Assembly (NCBI GenBank): GCA_944324665.1
Contig: CALUXD010000002.1
Location: 248,001-312,000 of the forward strand
Direction of reading: 5' to 3'
DNA length: 64,000 nt
DNA from: Candidatus Proelusimicrobium volucris
GTDB lineage: Bacteria > Elusimicrobiota > Elusimicrobia > Elusimicrobiales > Elusimicrobiaceae
Below, piece by piece: positions 52,259-62,673 of this stretch. The stretch's first letter is position 1. Every line of letters begins with the position of its first letter. The translations under genes were made by a program, and so were the position numbers. Under the pieces are notes generated by a model. The model was given only the letters and a program-made list of their open reading frames with translations. It had not been told where the DNA came from and did no database searches.

Positions 52259-53058
52259 AGTTGGCCTCATACACCGACATAGGCAAGATAAGGGAAAAGA
52301 ACGAAGACAGCGTATTGATAGCGCCGGAATTGTGCCTTGGCGCGGTGGCCGACGGTATGGGCGGGCACAATGCGGGCGAAGTGGCGAGCAATTTGGCAGT
52401 ATCGATATTGAGGCAGACCTTATCCGATTTAAAGTCCAAAAAGATAAGCATACCGCAGGATTTCGAACCAAAGCTCGACCCCATAGCCAGGAAGTTATTA
52501 TACGCTTCGGGCTTGGCCAATTTAAGGATATACACTTTGTCTTCCGAAAATTACCGCCGCCGCGGCATGGGTACGACTTTAAGCGCTGTATATATAGAGC
52601 CGAACGCCAGCGCGGCCGTACACATAGGCGACAGTAGGATATACCGTCTTAGGGACGGCGTATTAAAACAGATTTCTAAAGACCACTCTTACGTACAGGA
52701 ACAGGTGGCGCGAGGGCTTATCAGCAAGGAACAGGCGGAGAAATCCAGAATACAGAACATTCTGACAAAAGCCTTGGGCCTTAAGAAAGATATGCGCTGC
52801 GACGTCATCAAACTTAACCCTCAGCCGGGCGACGTATATATGCTTTGCTCCGACGGGGTAAACAAGGGCATAAAAGACAGCGAGATAGAAGAGATCTTAA
52901 AGAAACCTCTCAGCGCGGGACGTTTATGCCAAGAAATCGTCAAGTTTTCCGCACACAACGACGGTAAAGACAATGTATCGTGCGTTGTATTCAAAATGCT
53001 TCCCAAAAAGGAAAAATCCATATTTAAAAAGCTGACGGGTTTTCTTAAAAATAATTAG
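52243..53058 (+). CDS. PP2C-type protein phosphatase
   Basis: This 271-residue cytosolic Mg/Mn-dependent phosphatase has the PP2C motifs: G-x-x-R-x-x-N-E-D near 12-22, ADGMGGHNAGE near 35, MGTT near 109, IGDSRIYRL near 127, and CSDGV and DNVSC near the C-terminus. A GGGGGAAGAC site precedes the ATG. It overlaps the Ser/Thr kinase gene and presumably reverses its phosphorylation. The last 15 residues are basic. Confidence 0.95.
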   Translation: MEFDIELASYTDIGKIREKNEDSVLIAPELCLGAVADGMGGHNAGEVASNLAVSILRQTLSDLKSKKISIPQDFEPKLDPIARKLLYASGLANLRIYTLSSENYRRRGMGTTLSAVYIEPNASAAVHIGDSRIYRLRDGVLKQISKDHSYVQEQVARGLISKEQAEKSRIQNILTKALGLKKDMRCDVIKLNPQPGDVYMLCSDGVNKGIKDSEIEEILKKPLSAGRLCQEIVKFSAHNDGKDNVSCVVFKMLPKKEKSIFKKLTGFLKNN

Positions 53059-53074
53059 CAATCCCAAAGGGGGA

Positions 53075-53108
53075 TTGACAAAAATAAAAAATAATGCTAA
53101 ATTTAGCA
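53075..53108 (+). promoter_or_regulatory. groESL promoter with palindrome over the -10 box
   Basis: TTGACA (53075-53080), a 17-base spacer and TGC-TAAATT (extended -10, 53095-53103) form a strong promoter. The -10 lies within a perfect 14-base palindrome TGCTAAATTTAGCA (53095-53108), which could be a repressor site. It is not the CIRCE element (TTAGCACTC-N9-GAGTGCTAA). The leader to 53183 has a hairpin (TTGCGGC and GCCGCAA) and ends with AGGAGG. Confidence 0.6.
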
Positions 53109-53183
53109 GTGTAGGGTTGCGGCTGCCAAAAAAGGCCGCAAGTTCAGACGCGAAGAATTTAAAAATTTTTTAGGAGGCAGAGA

Positions 53184-53477
53184 ATGTCAATAAAAATAAA
53201 ACCGCTCGGGGACAGAGTAATAATCAGCCCCATAGAGCCCAAAGAGGTTGTAAAAGGGGGGATAATAATCCCCGACAGCGCGAAAGAAAAACCGATGCAG
53301 GGCAAAGTGGTAGCCGCGGGCCCCGGCGCGGTAAACAAGAAGGGTGAAAGATTACCGATGGACGTAAAAGAAGGCGACACGGTATTATACGGCAAGTATT
53401 CCGGTACGGAAATCAAACTGGAAGACGAAAAATACATAATTATGCATCAAGAAGAAATTCTTGGCGTTATAGAGTAA
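53184..53477 (+). CDS. groS: co-chaperonin GroES
   Basis: The 97-residue GroES caps GroEL during protein folding. It begins IKPLGDRV, has the mobile-loop stretch E-V-V-K-G-G-I-I-I-P-D (about 20-30) and ends in EEILGVIE. AGGAGG precedes the ATG. It is followed by groEL after 21 bases. Confidence 0.98.
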   Translation: MSIKIKPLGDRVIISPIEPKEVVKGGIIIPDSAKEKPMQGKVVAAGPGAVNKKGERLPMDVKEGDTVLYGKYSGTEIKLEDEKYIIMHQEEILGVIE

Positions 53478-55130
<1,653 letters not shown>

Positions 55131-55179
55131 TTTGCCGATTAAACAATTGAGCAAATAAAAAATCGTATCGTTATGATTT

Positions 55180-55213
55180 AAAAAGCCGCGTTGGAAAAAA
55201 GCGCGGCTTTTTG
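55180..55213 (+). terminator. intrinsic terminator of groESL
   Basis: The 11-bp arms 55180-55190 and 55202-55212 surround an A-rich loop and end in five T. Confidence 0.88.
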
Positions 55214-55300
55214 TAAACTTGTAAACAAAAATGGAATTTACCGGCGGAAGGCTTATTGACAGTAATGGTTTCCGCCGTAAATCTCCGAGGAGAAACTGTT

Positions 55301-55468
55301 ATGGAAAAAGACTTTATGACTTGGTGCAGAGAATATGCCGATGCGCGCATGAGAGAGGAGTACGGCAGTGCGGATCAGTGTCCCGATGATGACGCATACG
55401 ACGCTTTCCTGTACGAAGCTGGAGAAGAATACTTTTTGAGATTCGGTTCCGAAGAAAATAAGAAATAG
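55301..55468 (+). CDS. small acidic protein of unknown function
   Basis: This 55-residue, Asp/Glu/Tyr-rich protein (MEKDFMTWCREYADAR at the start) has a good GAGGAG site 8 bases before the ATG at 55301. An upstream in-frame start at 55256 lacks one. No motif is recognised. It lies alone between groEL and a bidirectional terminator. The 55469-55651 stretch holds no further gene. Confidence 0.55.
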   Translation: MEKDFMTWCREYADARMREEYGSADQCPDDDAYDAFLYEAGEEYFLRFGSEENKK

Positions 55469-55651
55469 ACTAAACATCATATCCATTTTTTGGTATATTG
55501 CCATATGGATAGATATTTTGGTCTTATGATAAAAGTCGTATTTCAGATTTATTGTTATATAGTAAAACCGACAGTTCGCGATCATAATTTGCTGTTTTTA
55601 TTATGAGTCGCAATCTCCGTAAATTAAGGATAAATGAGAAATCGATATGCC

Positions 55652-55682
55652 AAAACACCCCGTTTAAAGCGGGGTGTTTTTA
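55652..55682. terminator. bidirectional intrinsic terminator
   Basis: The 11-bp arms 55652-55662 and 55670-55680 form a perfect stem with A and T runs. It serves the small acidic gene (plus) and the helicase gene (minus). Confidence 0.85.
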
Positions 55683-55738
55683 TTTTGCGGAGATAAGGGG
55701 CTAATTCGGACGGGTAAAAAACAAAGATTTTTGAAGCG

Positions 55739-57034
55739 TTATAAGGCGCTATAATTTTGATTAAAAAAGGATAACACCCGTTTATCGGTTTTAATATCGC
55801 TTATGCTCAGCGGTTTTTTTAGATATACGCCGCCAAGGGTTCTGGCTCTGCTAAGGGCGACATAAGTCTGCCCCGCGGCGAAAGCGCCTCTTCCGATATC
55901 CAGGCAAATTGAATCGAAGGTAAGGCCTTGGCTTTTGTGTATGGTAATGGCCCAAGCCAATTTTAAGGGATATTGAGTGAAAGTTCCTTTTACTACGGGT
56001 ATCAGTTTATTGCCTGCGGGGAGAGGTTCGTATTTTATTTCCTGCCAGGTATGGGGCTCTACGGAGTATACCGCGCCTCTTATGTTGACGCGGATATAAG
56101 AGGGCCCCAAATCTTCCACTGTGCCGATATCGCCGTTTACCCAATATTTATCGTTGGCGAGCATCATAATTTTGGCGCCTTTTTTTAAGGTAAGGAGCGG
56201 TTCGGCGGGGATAGTTTTTTTATTGAAATTTTCGCTTATTTCCGCTTGATACGAAAAACTTTCTCCAGATAATTGCGCCAGCATTAGTGCGTTTCTGTGT
56301 TGGGCGGTATAATTGGTGGCGGTGAGAGTGATGGCGGCTTGGCTTTGCGGAGCGCTAAGCGCATGCGTGGTATTTAGTTTTTCGTCCAGTTCGCTTTGCG
56401 TTATAGTTCCGGTGCGTATTTTATTGAGCAGTTCGGCGAAGTCTTCATCTTGGCTTTGGCGGAAATTATGTTTAAGTTCGATAACTTTCAGAGCGGTTTG
56501 CCCAAAGCAAAGCGCGTCAAAGAAATAAGGGCTTTTGTACAGCATATTGAAATAATTTAAGAAATTGGGGTCCTGCTCTTCAAGTACGGGCGGCAGTTGG
56601 CAGAGGTCGCCGCAGAGTATTATTTTTTTACCGCCGAAAGGGCGGGGATTGTCCGTAGATTTTTTAAGGATTAAATCTATTGCGTCCAATAGGTCAGCCC
56701 TGAGCATTGATGCTTCGTCGATAATAAGGATATCGAAAGCATTGGCCGTTTTTGCGGGCAGTTTTTTCAGCAGTTGCGGGTCAAGAAGATCATTCGGTTT
56801 TATTCTGAAGAAGGAGTGTATAGTCTGCCCGCCGAGGTTAAGCGCGGCTATGCCCGTAGGCGCGCAAAGCACGCAGCGCGCGGCGGTATGTTCCGCAAAG
56901 TATTTTAAGAGCGTAGTTTTGCCCGTACCCGCGCGCCCGGTGAGGAAAATACAGCTTTCCTTAGGGTCGTTTAAGGCGTTAAAGGTTTTTATAAAGGTAT
57001 CGTCAATGATATGATTTTCGTTTGATACGGGCAT
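55739..57034 (-). CDS. Pif1-like/RecD-type DNA helicase
   Basis: This 431-residue superfamily 1B helicase has Walker A GRAGTGKTT (33-41), Walker B LIIDEASML (about 103-111), motif III GDLCQLPP, and the C-terminal motifs WAITIHKSQGLTFD and YVALSRAR. It is short, without a nuclease or extra domains. Pif1-type enzymes unwind DNA 5' to 3' and clear G-quadruplexes and R-loops. No Shine-Dalgarno sequence; an extended -10 TGATATAAT lies 5 bases before the ATG. It is divergent from zupT. Confidence 0.93.
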   Translation of the reverse strand: MPVSNENHIIDDTFIKTFNALNDPKESCIFLTGRAGTGKTTLLKYFAEHTAARCVLCAPTGIAALNLGGQTIHSFFRIKPNDLLDPQLLKKLPAKTANAFDILIIDEASMLRADLLDAIDLILKKSTDNPRPFGGKKIILCGDLCQLPPVLEEQDPNFLNYFNMLYKSPYFFDALCFGQTALKVIELKHNFRQSQDEDFAELLNKIRTGTITQSELDEKLNTTHALSAPQSQAAITLTATNYTAQHRNALMLAQLSGESFSYQAEISENFNKKTIPAEPLLTLKKGAKIMMLANDKYWVNGDIGTVEDLGPSYIRVNIRGAVYSVEPHTWQEIKYEPLPAGNKLIPVVKGTFTQYPLKLAWAITIHKSQGLTFDSICLDIGRGAFAAGQTYVALSRARTLGGVYLKKPLSISDIKTDKRVLSFFNQNYSAL

Positions 57035-57039
57035 ATAAA

Positions 57040-57060
57040 ATTATATCAATTTGCTATTAT
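57040..57060. promoter_or_regulatory. divergent -10 boxes of two leaderless genes
   Basis: On the minus strand TGATATAAT (57048-57040) ends 5 bases before the helicase ATG. On the plus strand TGCTATTAT (57052-57060) ends 6 bases before the zupT ATG. Both are extended -10 boxes and neither gene has a ribosome-binding site. Only 32 bases separate the starts. Confidence 0.6.
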
Positions 57061-57066
57061 ATTAGT

Positions 57067-57840
57067 ATGAACGGCAATATATTATCGGCTTTGGGATTAA
57101 GTTTTCTTGCGGGCGCGGCGACGAGTATCGGCGCGCTTTTGGCTTTTTTTGTCAAGAAAGACAATTTCAAGTTTTTGGCGCTGGGCTTGGGTTTTTCCGC
57201 GGGCGTAATGATTTACGTTTCCTTTATGGAGATACTGCCCCAAGCACAGATTTCGCTTACGGGCGTTGTGGGATACAAGGCTGCGGGCTGGGCGGCGATA
57301 GGCGCGTTTTTTTGCGGGATAGTGATAGCCTCTTTGATAGACACCTGCCTGCCGGATCATCATTTGGACAACAATTCCCTGTCGAAGGAAAACAAACTTA
57401 AGCATTTGGGCATTTTTACGGCTTTGGCTTTGGCTTTGCATAATTTCCCCGAGGGTCTGGCCACGTTTATGGCGGCGATGGAAAGCCCCGCTTTGGGCAT
57501 ATCGATAGCGATAGCGGTGGCGGTACACAATATTCCCGAAGGCATAGCGGTGGCTTTGCCGGTATACCACGCCACGGGCAGCAGAAAGATGGCGTTTTGG
57601 TATTCTACTCTTTCCGGTATGGCGGAGCCTTTGGGCGCGATAGTGGGATTTATATTTTTGAGGGCTTTGCTTCATGAGGCGGCCTTCGGCGTGCTGTTTG
57701 CGTTGATAGCGGGTATAATGGTATACATTTCTTTGGACGAGCTTCTTCCCACGGCACACGAGTATGGCGAGCCGCATAAGGTTATTTGGGGCGTAGTCGG
57801 CGGAATGATGATAATGGCCATAAGCCTGCAAATGCTTTAA
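57067..57840 (+). CDS. zupT: ZupT-type ZIP zinc transporter
   Basis: This 257-residue inner-membrane ZIP-family importer (zinc, possibly iron or manganese) has eight membrane segments and the two metal-site motifs HNFPEG (near 125) and HNIPEG (near 154). I chose the ATG at 57067; the frame is open further upstream, but that part lies inside the divergent helicase gene. It is followed after 25 bases by the sensory hydrogenase gene, so zupT probably leads that operon. Confidence 0.92.
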   Translation: MNGNILSALGLSFLAGAATSIGALLAFFVKKDNFKFLALGLGFSAGVMIYVSFMEILPQAQISLTGVVGYKAAGWAAIGAFFCGIVIASLIDTCLPDHHLDNNSLSKENKLKHLGIFTALALALHNFPEGLATFMAAMESPALGISIAIAVAVHNIPEGIAVALPVYHATGSRKMAFWYSTLSGMAEPLGAIVGFIFLRALLHEAAFGVLFALIAGIMVYISLDELLPTAHEYGEPHKVIWGVVGGMMIMAISLQML

Positions 57841-57865
57841 AATTTTATTTACGGCGGGTTTGGAA

Positions 57866-59569
57866 ATGAAAAAGAATTATCCGATTTATACGATAAAGCA
57901 GGAATGTCAGGATTGTTATAAATGCGTACGGGCCTGCCCCGTTAAGGCTATACGGGTGGAAGAAGGTCACGCGGCGGTAATAGCGGAAAATTGCGTCGCC
58001 TGCGGTATGTGCTATACCGTCTGCCCGACGCACGCCAAACACGTAAGGAGCGATATAGAGAAAGCCAAGAGTTTGATAGGCTCTGGCGCTAAGGTATATG
58101 CCTCGGTGGCGCCGAGCTGGGCGGGCATATTGGATTGCAGCGTCAGCAGATTGGTGGGAATGTTAAAGAAGCTGGGCTTTGCCGGGGTGAGCGAAACGGC
58201 TTTGGGCGCACAGCAAGTATCTGCGGTGACGGCCGAGTTTTTAAATCAAGCCGAGCCGGGGGTATATTTTTCTTCGGCCTGCCCAGTCTGCGTGGACTAT
58301 ATCAGCCGCTATACGCCGGAGCTTAAAAAATACATAGTGCCTTATTCTTCGCCCGCATTGACGCATGCCGAACTCTTGAAAAAGACTTTTGGCGAAGATA
58401 TAAAAGTCGTATTTATAGGCCCTTGCATAGCCAAGAAGAACGAATCGGACACGCAAGAAGATTTGATAGCCGCGGCAATAACTTTCGAGGAACTTAAAAA
58501 ATGGCTTTTTGAGGAAGGCATTGATTTGCTTAATTCGCCGCAAAGCAGTGAGGGCTTTGTGCCTGAAAAATCGTCTGACGGCGCGGTCTATCCGCTTGAA
58601 GGTGGCATGCTCCGCTCCATAAGGCGCAACGGCCTTAAAGATGGCGTAAAGCTAATTACGGTAACGGGCTTAAAGAATTTCTGCAAGACTTTGCAAGCTC
58701 TCAAGGAGCAGAATATAGACAGAGTCTGTTTTGTGGAATGTCTGGCCTGCGAGGGTGGCTGCATAAAAGGGCCTTGCCCGGGCGGGGAGGTATCAACGCT
58801 TAACGCTTTCTTGGGTGTGGAAAAGCAATTTGACGAAAGTATCCCGCCCGTCAAGCAGGCCAAGTATAAAGTGCCGCTTGTTTTCGGCGGGGCAGTTGCG
58901 CCGGAAAAGAAATTTACGGAAGAGGAAATTTTATCTGCTTTGGCCAAAGTCGGCAAGTTTACGGCCGACGACGAGATAAACTGCGACGGCTGCGGTTACA
59001 ATACCTGCCGCAATTTCGCGCACGCTCTATTGGAGGGCAAGGCCGAACCGGCGATGTGCGTATCTTATATGCGCAAGCGAGCCAGCCGCAAAGCCAATGC
59101 CATTTTAAGGTGCATACCTTCGGGCGTGGTTATATTCGATAATAATTTGGAAATTATAGAATCCAATCAGCCCTTTGCCAAAATAGCGGGCGCCGACATT
59201 GAAGAACTTTTTGAGCAAATCCCCGGCCTTAAAGGTGCGGCTTTGGGTAAAATTCTGCCTTTTGAGATGATATTCAAACGCATCTTTAAAGACGGCAAAG
59301 AGATACATAAAGAACGTATCCCGTTTGGCAAGAAACTGCTGGATATGACGATATTCCCGATAGAGGAAGGGCAAACTGCGGGGCTTATAGTGCAGGACGT
59401 TACCAAGAGTGAGCTGCATAGGGAAATTATCGCTCAAAAAGCGCAGGAAGTTCTGCGCAAGAATATTTTGGCCGTTCAAGAAGTCGCGGGCAGGCTGGGC
59501 GAGAACATAGCCGAGACCGAAATAATCTTGAATTATATTACCGAAGGCTTTGGCCCGGAGAAGAAATAA
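57866..59569 (+). CDS. sensory [FeFe] hydrogenase (HydS-like) with PAS domain
   Basis: This 567-residue cytosolic protein carries two [4Fe-4S] ferredoxin motifs (Cys14-17-20-24 and Cys43-46-49-53), then the H-cluster domain. L1 is FSSACPVC with Cys139; L2 is IGPCIAKK with Cys187; L3 is ECLACEGGC with Cys295 and Cys299. The proton-transfer Cys of catalytic enzymes (TSCCP) is Ala138 here and the L2 Met is Gly, changes known from sensory (group C) hydrogenases. A further Fe-S segment (CDGCGYNTC, then C in PAMC) near 375-405 and a PAS domain (about 415-520) follow. It probably senses H2 or redox state and signals to the SpoIIE phosphatase encoded 2 bases downstream. Confidence 0.93.
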   Translation: MKKNYPIYTIKQECQDCYKCVRACPVKAIRVEEGHAAVIAENCVACGMCYTVCPTHAKHVRSDIEKAKSLIGSGAKVYASVAPSWAGILDCSVSRLVGMLKKLGFAGVSETALGAQQVSAVTAEFLNQAEPGVYFSSACPVCVDYISRYTPELKKYIVPYSSPALTHAELLKKTFGEDIKVVFIGPCIAKKNESDTQEDLIAAAITFEELKKWLFEEGIDLLNSPQSSEGFVPEKSSDGAVYPLEGGMLRSIRRNGLKDGVKLITVTGLKNFCKTLQALKEQNIDRVCFVECLACEGGCIKGPCPGGEVSTLNAFLGVEKQFDESIPPVKQAKYKVPLVFGGAVAPEKKFTEEEILSALAKVGKFTADDEINCDGCGYNTCRNFAHALLEGKAEPAMCVSYMRKRASRKANAILRCIPSGVVIFDNNLEIIESNQPFAKIAGADIEELFEQIPGLKGAALGKILPFEMIFKRIFKDGKEIHKERIPFGKKLLDMTIFPIEEGQTAGLIVQDVTKSELHREIIAQKAQEVLRKNILAVQEVAGRLGENIAETEIILNYITEGFGPEKK

Positions 59570-59571
59570 TT

Positions 59572-60738
59572 ATGCCGCCATTCGCTTTTGATATAGATTA
59601 CTATCAAGTTTTTAAGAACGGGCAGCACGTCTGCGGCGATACTTTTATGACCGCGCGCGGCGCCGACGGCAGGATAATAGCGGTTCTTTCCGACGGGCTT
59701 GGCAGCGGGGTAAAGGCCAATATTCTTTCTACGATGACGGCGAAAATGGCCTTAAAATTCGTTGACGCCAATTGGGACGTAAAAAAATACTGCGAGGTAA
59801 TTTCCAGCGTATTGCCTATATGCAAGGAGCGCGGGCTTAATTATTCCACCTTCACCATTTTGGATTTGTCGCCCGAAGGGCAGGTTCGTATTTTTGAACA
59901 GGGCAATCCTTCTTTTCTCTTTATAAGAAACGGCCGCCTGATAGAACCTGACGCGAGAAGAGTATCGGAAGAATACCATAATCTGCCTATAAGCACAACC
60001 ACGCTTGACCTGATGAGAGAGGATAGAATAATATTTTTCTCGGACGGAATCAGCCAAGCGGGCACCGGTACGCCCGAATATCCTAACGGGTGGGGGCGTT
60101 CGGGCGCGGCGGATTTGGCTTTAAAAGTTATAGGCAGGAACCCGCAGGTATCAAGCCTGAAAATTTGCGAAACGATTATCCGCGAAGCACGCATAAAAGA
60201 CGGGCCGATAAACCCAAAAGACGACGTTACCTGCGCGGCGGTCTATCTAAGAACGCCAAGGCGCGTTATGGTGTTTTCGGGGCCGCCGTTTAATAAGAGT
60301 TTGGACGGCAAATACGCCAAGGAACTTGCCGCTTTTGACGGGCAGAAGGTAATTTGCGGCGGCACTACGGCAAAGATAGTGGCCAGGGAATTGGGGCTGG
60401 AAGTAAGGCCCGATTTGAATTCTTCTTCCCGTTTCGGCCCGCCGACAAGCCTGCTCGAAGGCATAGACTTGGTGACGGAAGGCGTTTTGACTTTAAGCCA
60501 AGTGCTTTTGGCTTTGCAAAGCCACAAAGCGCCGCAAAGCGAGAGCGGGGCCTATAAATTGTATTATACCTTGCTTGAGAACGACTATATCGATATTGTG
60601 GCCGGTACCAGAATAAACGACGCTTATCAAGATCCGAACTTCCCCAATCAGTTTGTTTTGAGGCGTTCCGTACTTGAGGGTATCGTAAAGATTTTAAGGG
60701 AAAAGTACTTCAAGGAAGTCAATTTAAAACTTGTTTGA
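59572..60738 (+). CDS. SpoIIE-type serine phosphatase, partner of the sensory hydrogenase
   Basis: This 388-residue protein has a SpoIIE/PP2C catalytic domain in its first 225 residues: GDTFMTAR near 22, LSDGLGSG near 39-46, FSDGI near 150 and PKDDVTCAAV near 217. The C-terminal 150 residues (GGTTAKIVARELGLEV, GIDLVTEGVLTL) form a second domain common in hydrogenase-linked SpoIIE proteins, function unclear. It has no membrane segment. Linked genes for group C hydrogenases and such phosphatases are known; the output target here is not visible. It ends the zupT operon. Confidence 0.9.
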   Translation: MPPFAFDIDYYQVFKNGQHVCGDTFMTARGADGRIIAVLSDGLGSGVKANILSTMTAKMALKFVDANWDVKKYCEVISSVLPICKERGLNYSTFTILDLSPEGQVRIFEQGNPSFLFIRNGRLIEPDARRVSEEYHNLPISTTTLDLMREDRIIFFSDGISQAGTGTPEYPNGWGRSGAADLALKVIGRNPQVSSLKICETIIREARIKDGPINPKDDVTCAAVYLRTPRRVMVFSGPPFNKSLDGKYAKELAAFDGQKVICGGTTAKIVARELGLEVRPDLNSSSRFGPPTSLLEGIDLVTEGVLTLSQVLLALQSHKAPQSESGAYKLYYTLLENDYIDIVAGTRINDAYQDPNFPNQFVLRRSVLEGIVKILREKYFKEVNLKLV

Positions 60739-60770
60739 GCTTTATCTCTTTGCTTTTCTAAAACAGTTTT

Positions 60771-60801
60771 AACCGTACGATTAATTTTCGTACGGTTTTT
60801 C
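60771..60801 (+). terminator. intrinsic terminator
   Basis: The 10-bp arms 60771-60780 and 60788-60797 are followed by five T. It follows the SpoIIE gene by 32 bases. Confidence 0.88.
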
Positions 60802-60889
60802 TGTGCGGATCAGAAAAAAGTTTTAATACTCATTGCCATTTCTTAGGCTGTGGAGGGGCGAAATGTGTATATAAAATGGCTTTATAATA

Positions 60890-60898
60890 TGCTAAAAT
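60890..60898 (+). promoter_or_regulatory. extended -10 promoter of yajC-secDF
   Basis: TGC-TAAAAT (60890-60898) is an extended -10 box 30 bases before yajC; a TATAAT also lies at 60883-60888. No clear -35. The short leader has a GGAGGAG ribosome-binding site. Confidence 0.45.
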
Positions 60899-60928
60899 CA
60901 GTATATATATAACATTTATGGAGGAGCA

Positions 60929-61270
60929 ATGGAACCTACAACAGCGGCCGCAGCCACAACCGCAGCAGCGGGGCAGGGCATGGGCTTTAACGGCATGTTC
61001 TTGATAATAATAGTGTTTTTCGTCGTATTCATGTTCTTAACGAGCAGAAGCCAAAAGAAACGTGAAGAAGAACAGAAAAAGGCTATCAGCAGCCTGGAAA
61101 AGGGCGATAAAGTGATTTTAATGGGCGGTATAGTCGGCACGGTGGCCGGCTTTAACGACCAAATTATAGAAGTAAAAGTGGCGGAAAACGTTAAATTTTC
61201 CGTCTTACCAAGCGGTATAGTTTCTATTTTTAAGAACCAACCTCTTGACAACGGAGCCAAATCTAAATGA
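60929..61270 (+). CDS. yajC: preprotein translocase subunit YajC
   Basis: This 113-residue protein has an Ala/Thr-rich N-terminus, one membrane helix (about 23-42), then a small cytosolic domain with the family stretch KGDKVILMGGIVGTV. YajC binds SecD and SecF in the Sec translocon. Its stop overlaps the secD start (ATGA). Confidence 0.95.
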   Translation: MEPTTAAAATTAAAGQGMGFNGMFLIIIVFFVVFMFLTSRSQKKREEEQKKAISSLEKGDKVILMGGIVGTVAGFNDQIIEVKVAENVKFSVLPSGIVSIFKNQPLDNGAKSK

Positions 61271-62673
61271 ACAAGCTTGCCATTAAATGGACAATAATAT
61301 TAGCAGCATTATTTGGCGCCGTGGCTTTGCTTTGGCCCAGCTATGAGTGGTATTCCAAAACTCCTCAGGAAAGGGAAAAGCTCGAAGCCAGCGGCGACAG
61401 GCCAAAGAGAATACTTAATCTTGGTCTTGATTTGAGGGGCGGATCCTCGCTTCTGTTGGAGCTTGACGTATCGAAATTAAGCGGTAAGGAAAGCCTTAAC
61501 GAAGCGATGCAGCGCGCCATAGAAATCGTACGCAACAGGATTGACCAATACGGCGTAGGGGAAATACCAATAACCCGCCAAGGCGAGAAATGGATTTCCG
61601 TCCAGCTGCCCGGTATAGCCAACCCCGAACAGGCCGAGGCTTTAATAGGCAAGACGGCGATGTTGGAGTTTAGGATAGTCAAAGACGACGCCGCCGCGCA
61701 GGAGGCGATAAACAAGTTAAACGAGCTTGACGAGCCTTTCAATCCCGACGGTACTTTGACGGAAGAAGCCGCGAAGCTCGTTCCCGCCGGTATTTCGGTA
61801 ATGCGCGACAAGCAGGGCTTTTTGGTAGCTTTGACCGATACCGCCGCAGTTACCGGCGCCGACCTTGAAGACGCCAGAGTAACCACCGGTGAATACGGCT
61901 ATCCCGCGGTAAGCTTCCAGTTTAACGGCGAAGGCGCGAAGAAGTTCGGCAATCTTACGGGCGCGAACTTAAACAAAAATTTGGCCATAATCTTGGATAA
62001 TACGGTACAGTCTGCGCCGTCGATAAAGGCCAGAATCACGAGAGACGGGCAAATAACGGGCCAATTCACTATGGAAGAAGCCAGACAGCTTGCCATCGTG
62101 CTTAGAGCGGGCGCGCTTCCCGCACCGGTGAACATTATAGAAAAACGCACCATCGGCCCCAGCTTGGGCGAAGACTCCATTAAGAGCGGTATCAAAGCGT
62201 CTTTGGTGGGTTTCATATTTATCGTATTGTTCATGAGCATTTATTACAGGTTCTCGGGTATCATTTCCAGCGTGGCTTTGTTCTTGAACTTGGTATTCTT
62301 GTTGGCGTTGATGGCGTATTTCTCCGCCACTTTGACCTTGCCCGGCATAGCGGGTATCATACTCTCGCTGGCTATGGCCGTAGACGCGAACGTTCTTATT
62401 CTTGAACGTATGAGAGAGGAAAAAGACAAAGGCGAACCTTTGCCGATTATCATTAAGGAAGGTTACGAAAAGGCTTGGAGCGCTATTTTCGACTCCAACC
62501 TTACCACCTGGATCGCGTCTATATTGTTGTTCCAATTCGGCACCGGCCCGGTAAAAGGTTTCGCTTTGACGCTGACCTTGGGTTTATTCGTCGGTGTGTT
62601 TACCTCGGTATTCGTGACGAGAGCCATCTACGAGTTGCTGCTTACGGCCAACCCGAAGGAGATTAGTATATGA
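61267..62673 (+). CDS. secD: protein translocase subunit SecD
   Basis: This 468-residue membrane protein uses the proton-motive force to help pull secreted proteins across the inner membrane. The LGLDLRGGSSLLLE motif near 51-64, a periplasmic P1 domain (about 65-275) and five C-terminal helices with AMAVDANVLILERMREE are visible. The stop overlaps the secF start (ATGA). Confidence 0.98.
   Translation: MNKLAIKWTIILAALFGAVALLWPSYEWYSKTPQEREKLEASGDRPKRILNLGLDLRGGSSLLLELDVSKLSGKESLNEAMQRAIEIVRNRIDQYGVGEIPITRQGEKWISVQLPGIANPEQAEALIGKTAMLEFRIVKDDAAAQEAINKLNELDEPFNPDGTLTEEAAKLVPAGISVMRDKQGFLVALTDTAAVTGADLEDARVTTGEYGYPAVSFQFNGEGAKKFGNLTGANLNKNLAIILDNTVQSAPSIKARITRDGQITGQFTMEEARQLAIVLRAGALPAPVNIIEKRTIGPSLGEDSIKSGIKASLVGFIFIVLFMSIYYRFSGIISSVALFLNLVFLLALMAYFSATLTLPGIAGIILSLAMAVDANVLILERMREEKDKGEPLPIIIKEGYEKAWSAIFDSNLTTWIASILLFQFGTGPVKGFALTLTLGLFVGVFTSVFVTRAIYELLLTANPKEISI

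Noticed and set aside
53090-53110. CIRCE operator upstream of groESL
   Set aside because: The half-sites are present only in the reverse arrangement with no 9-base spacer, so it does not match TTAGCACTC-N9-GAGTGCTAA.
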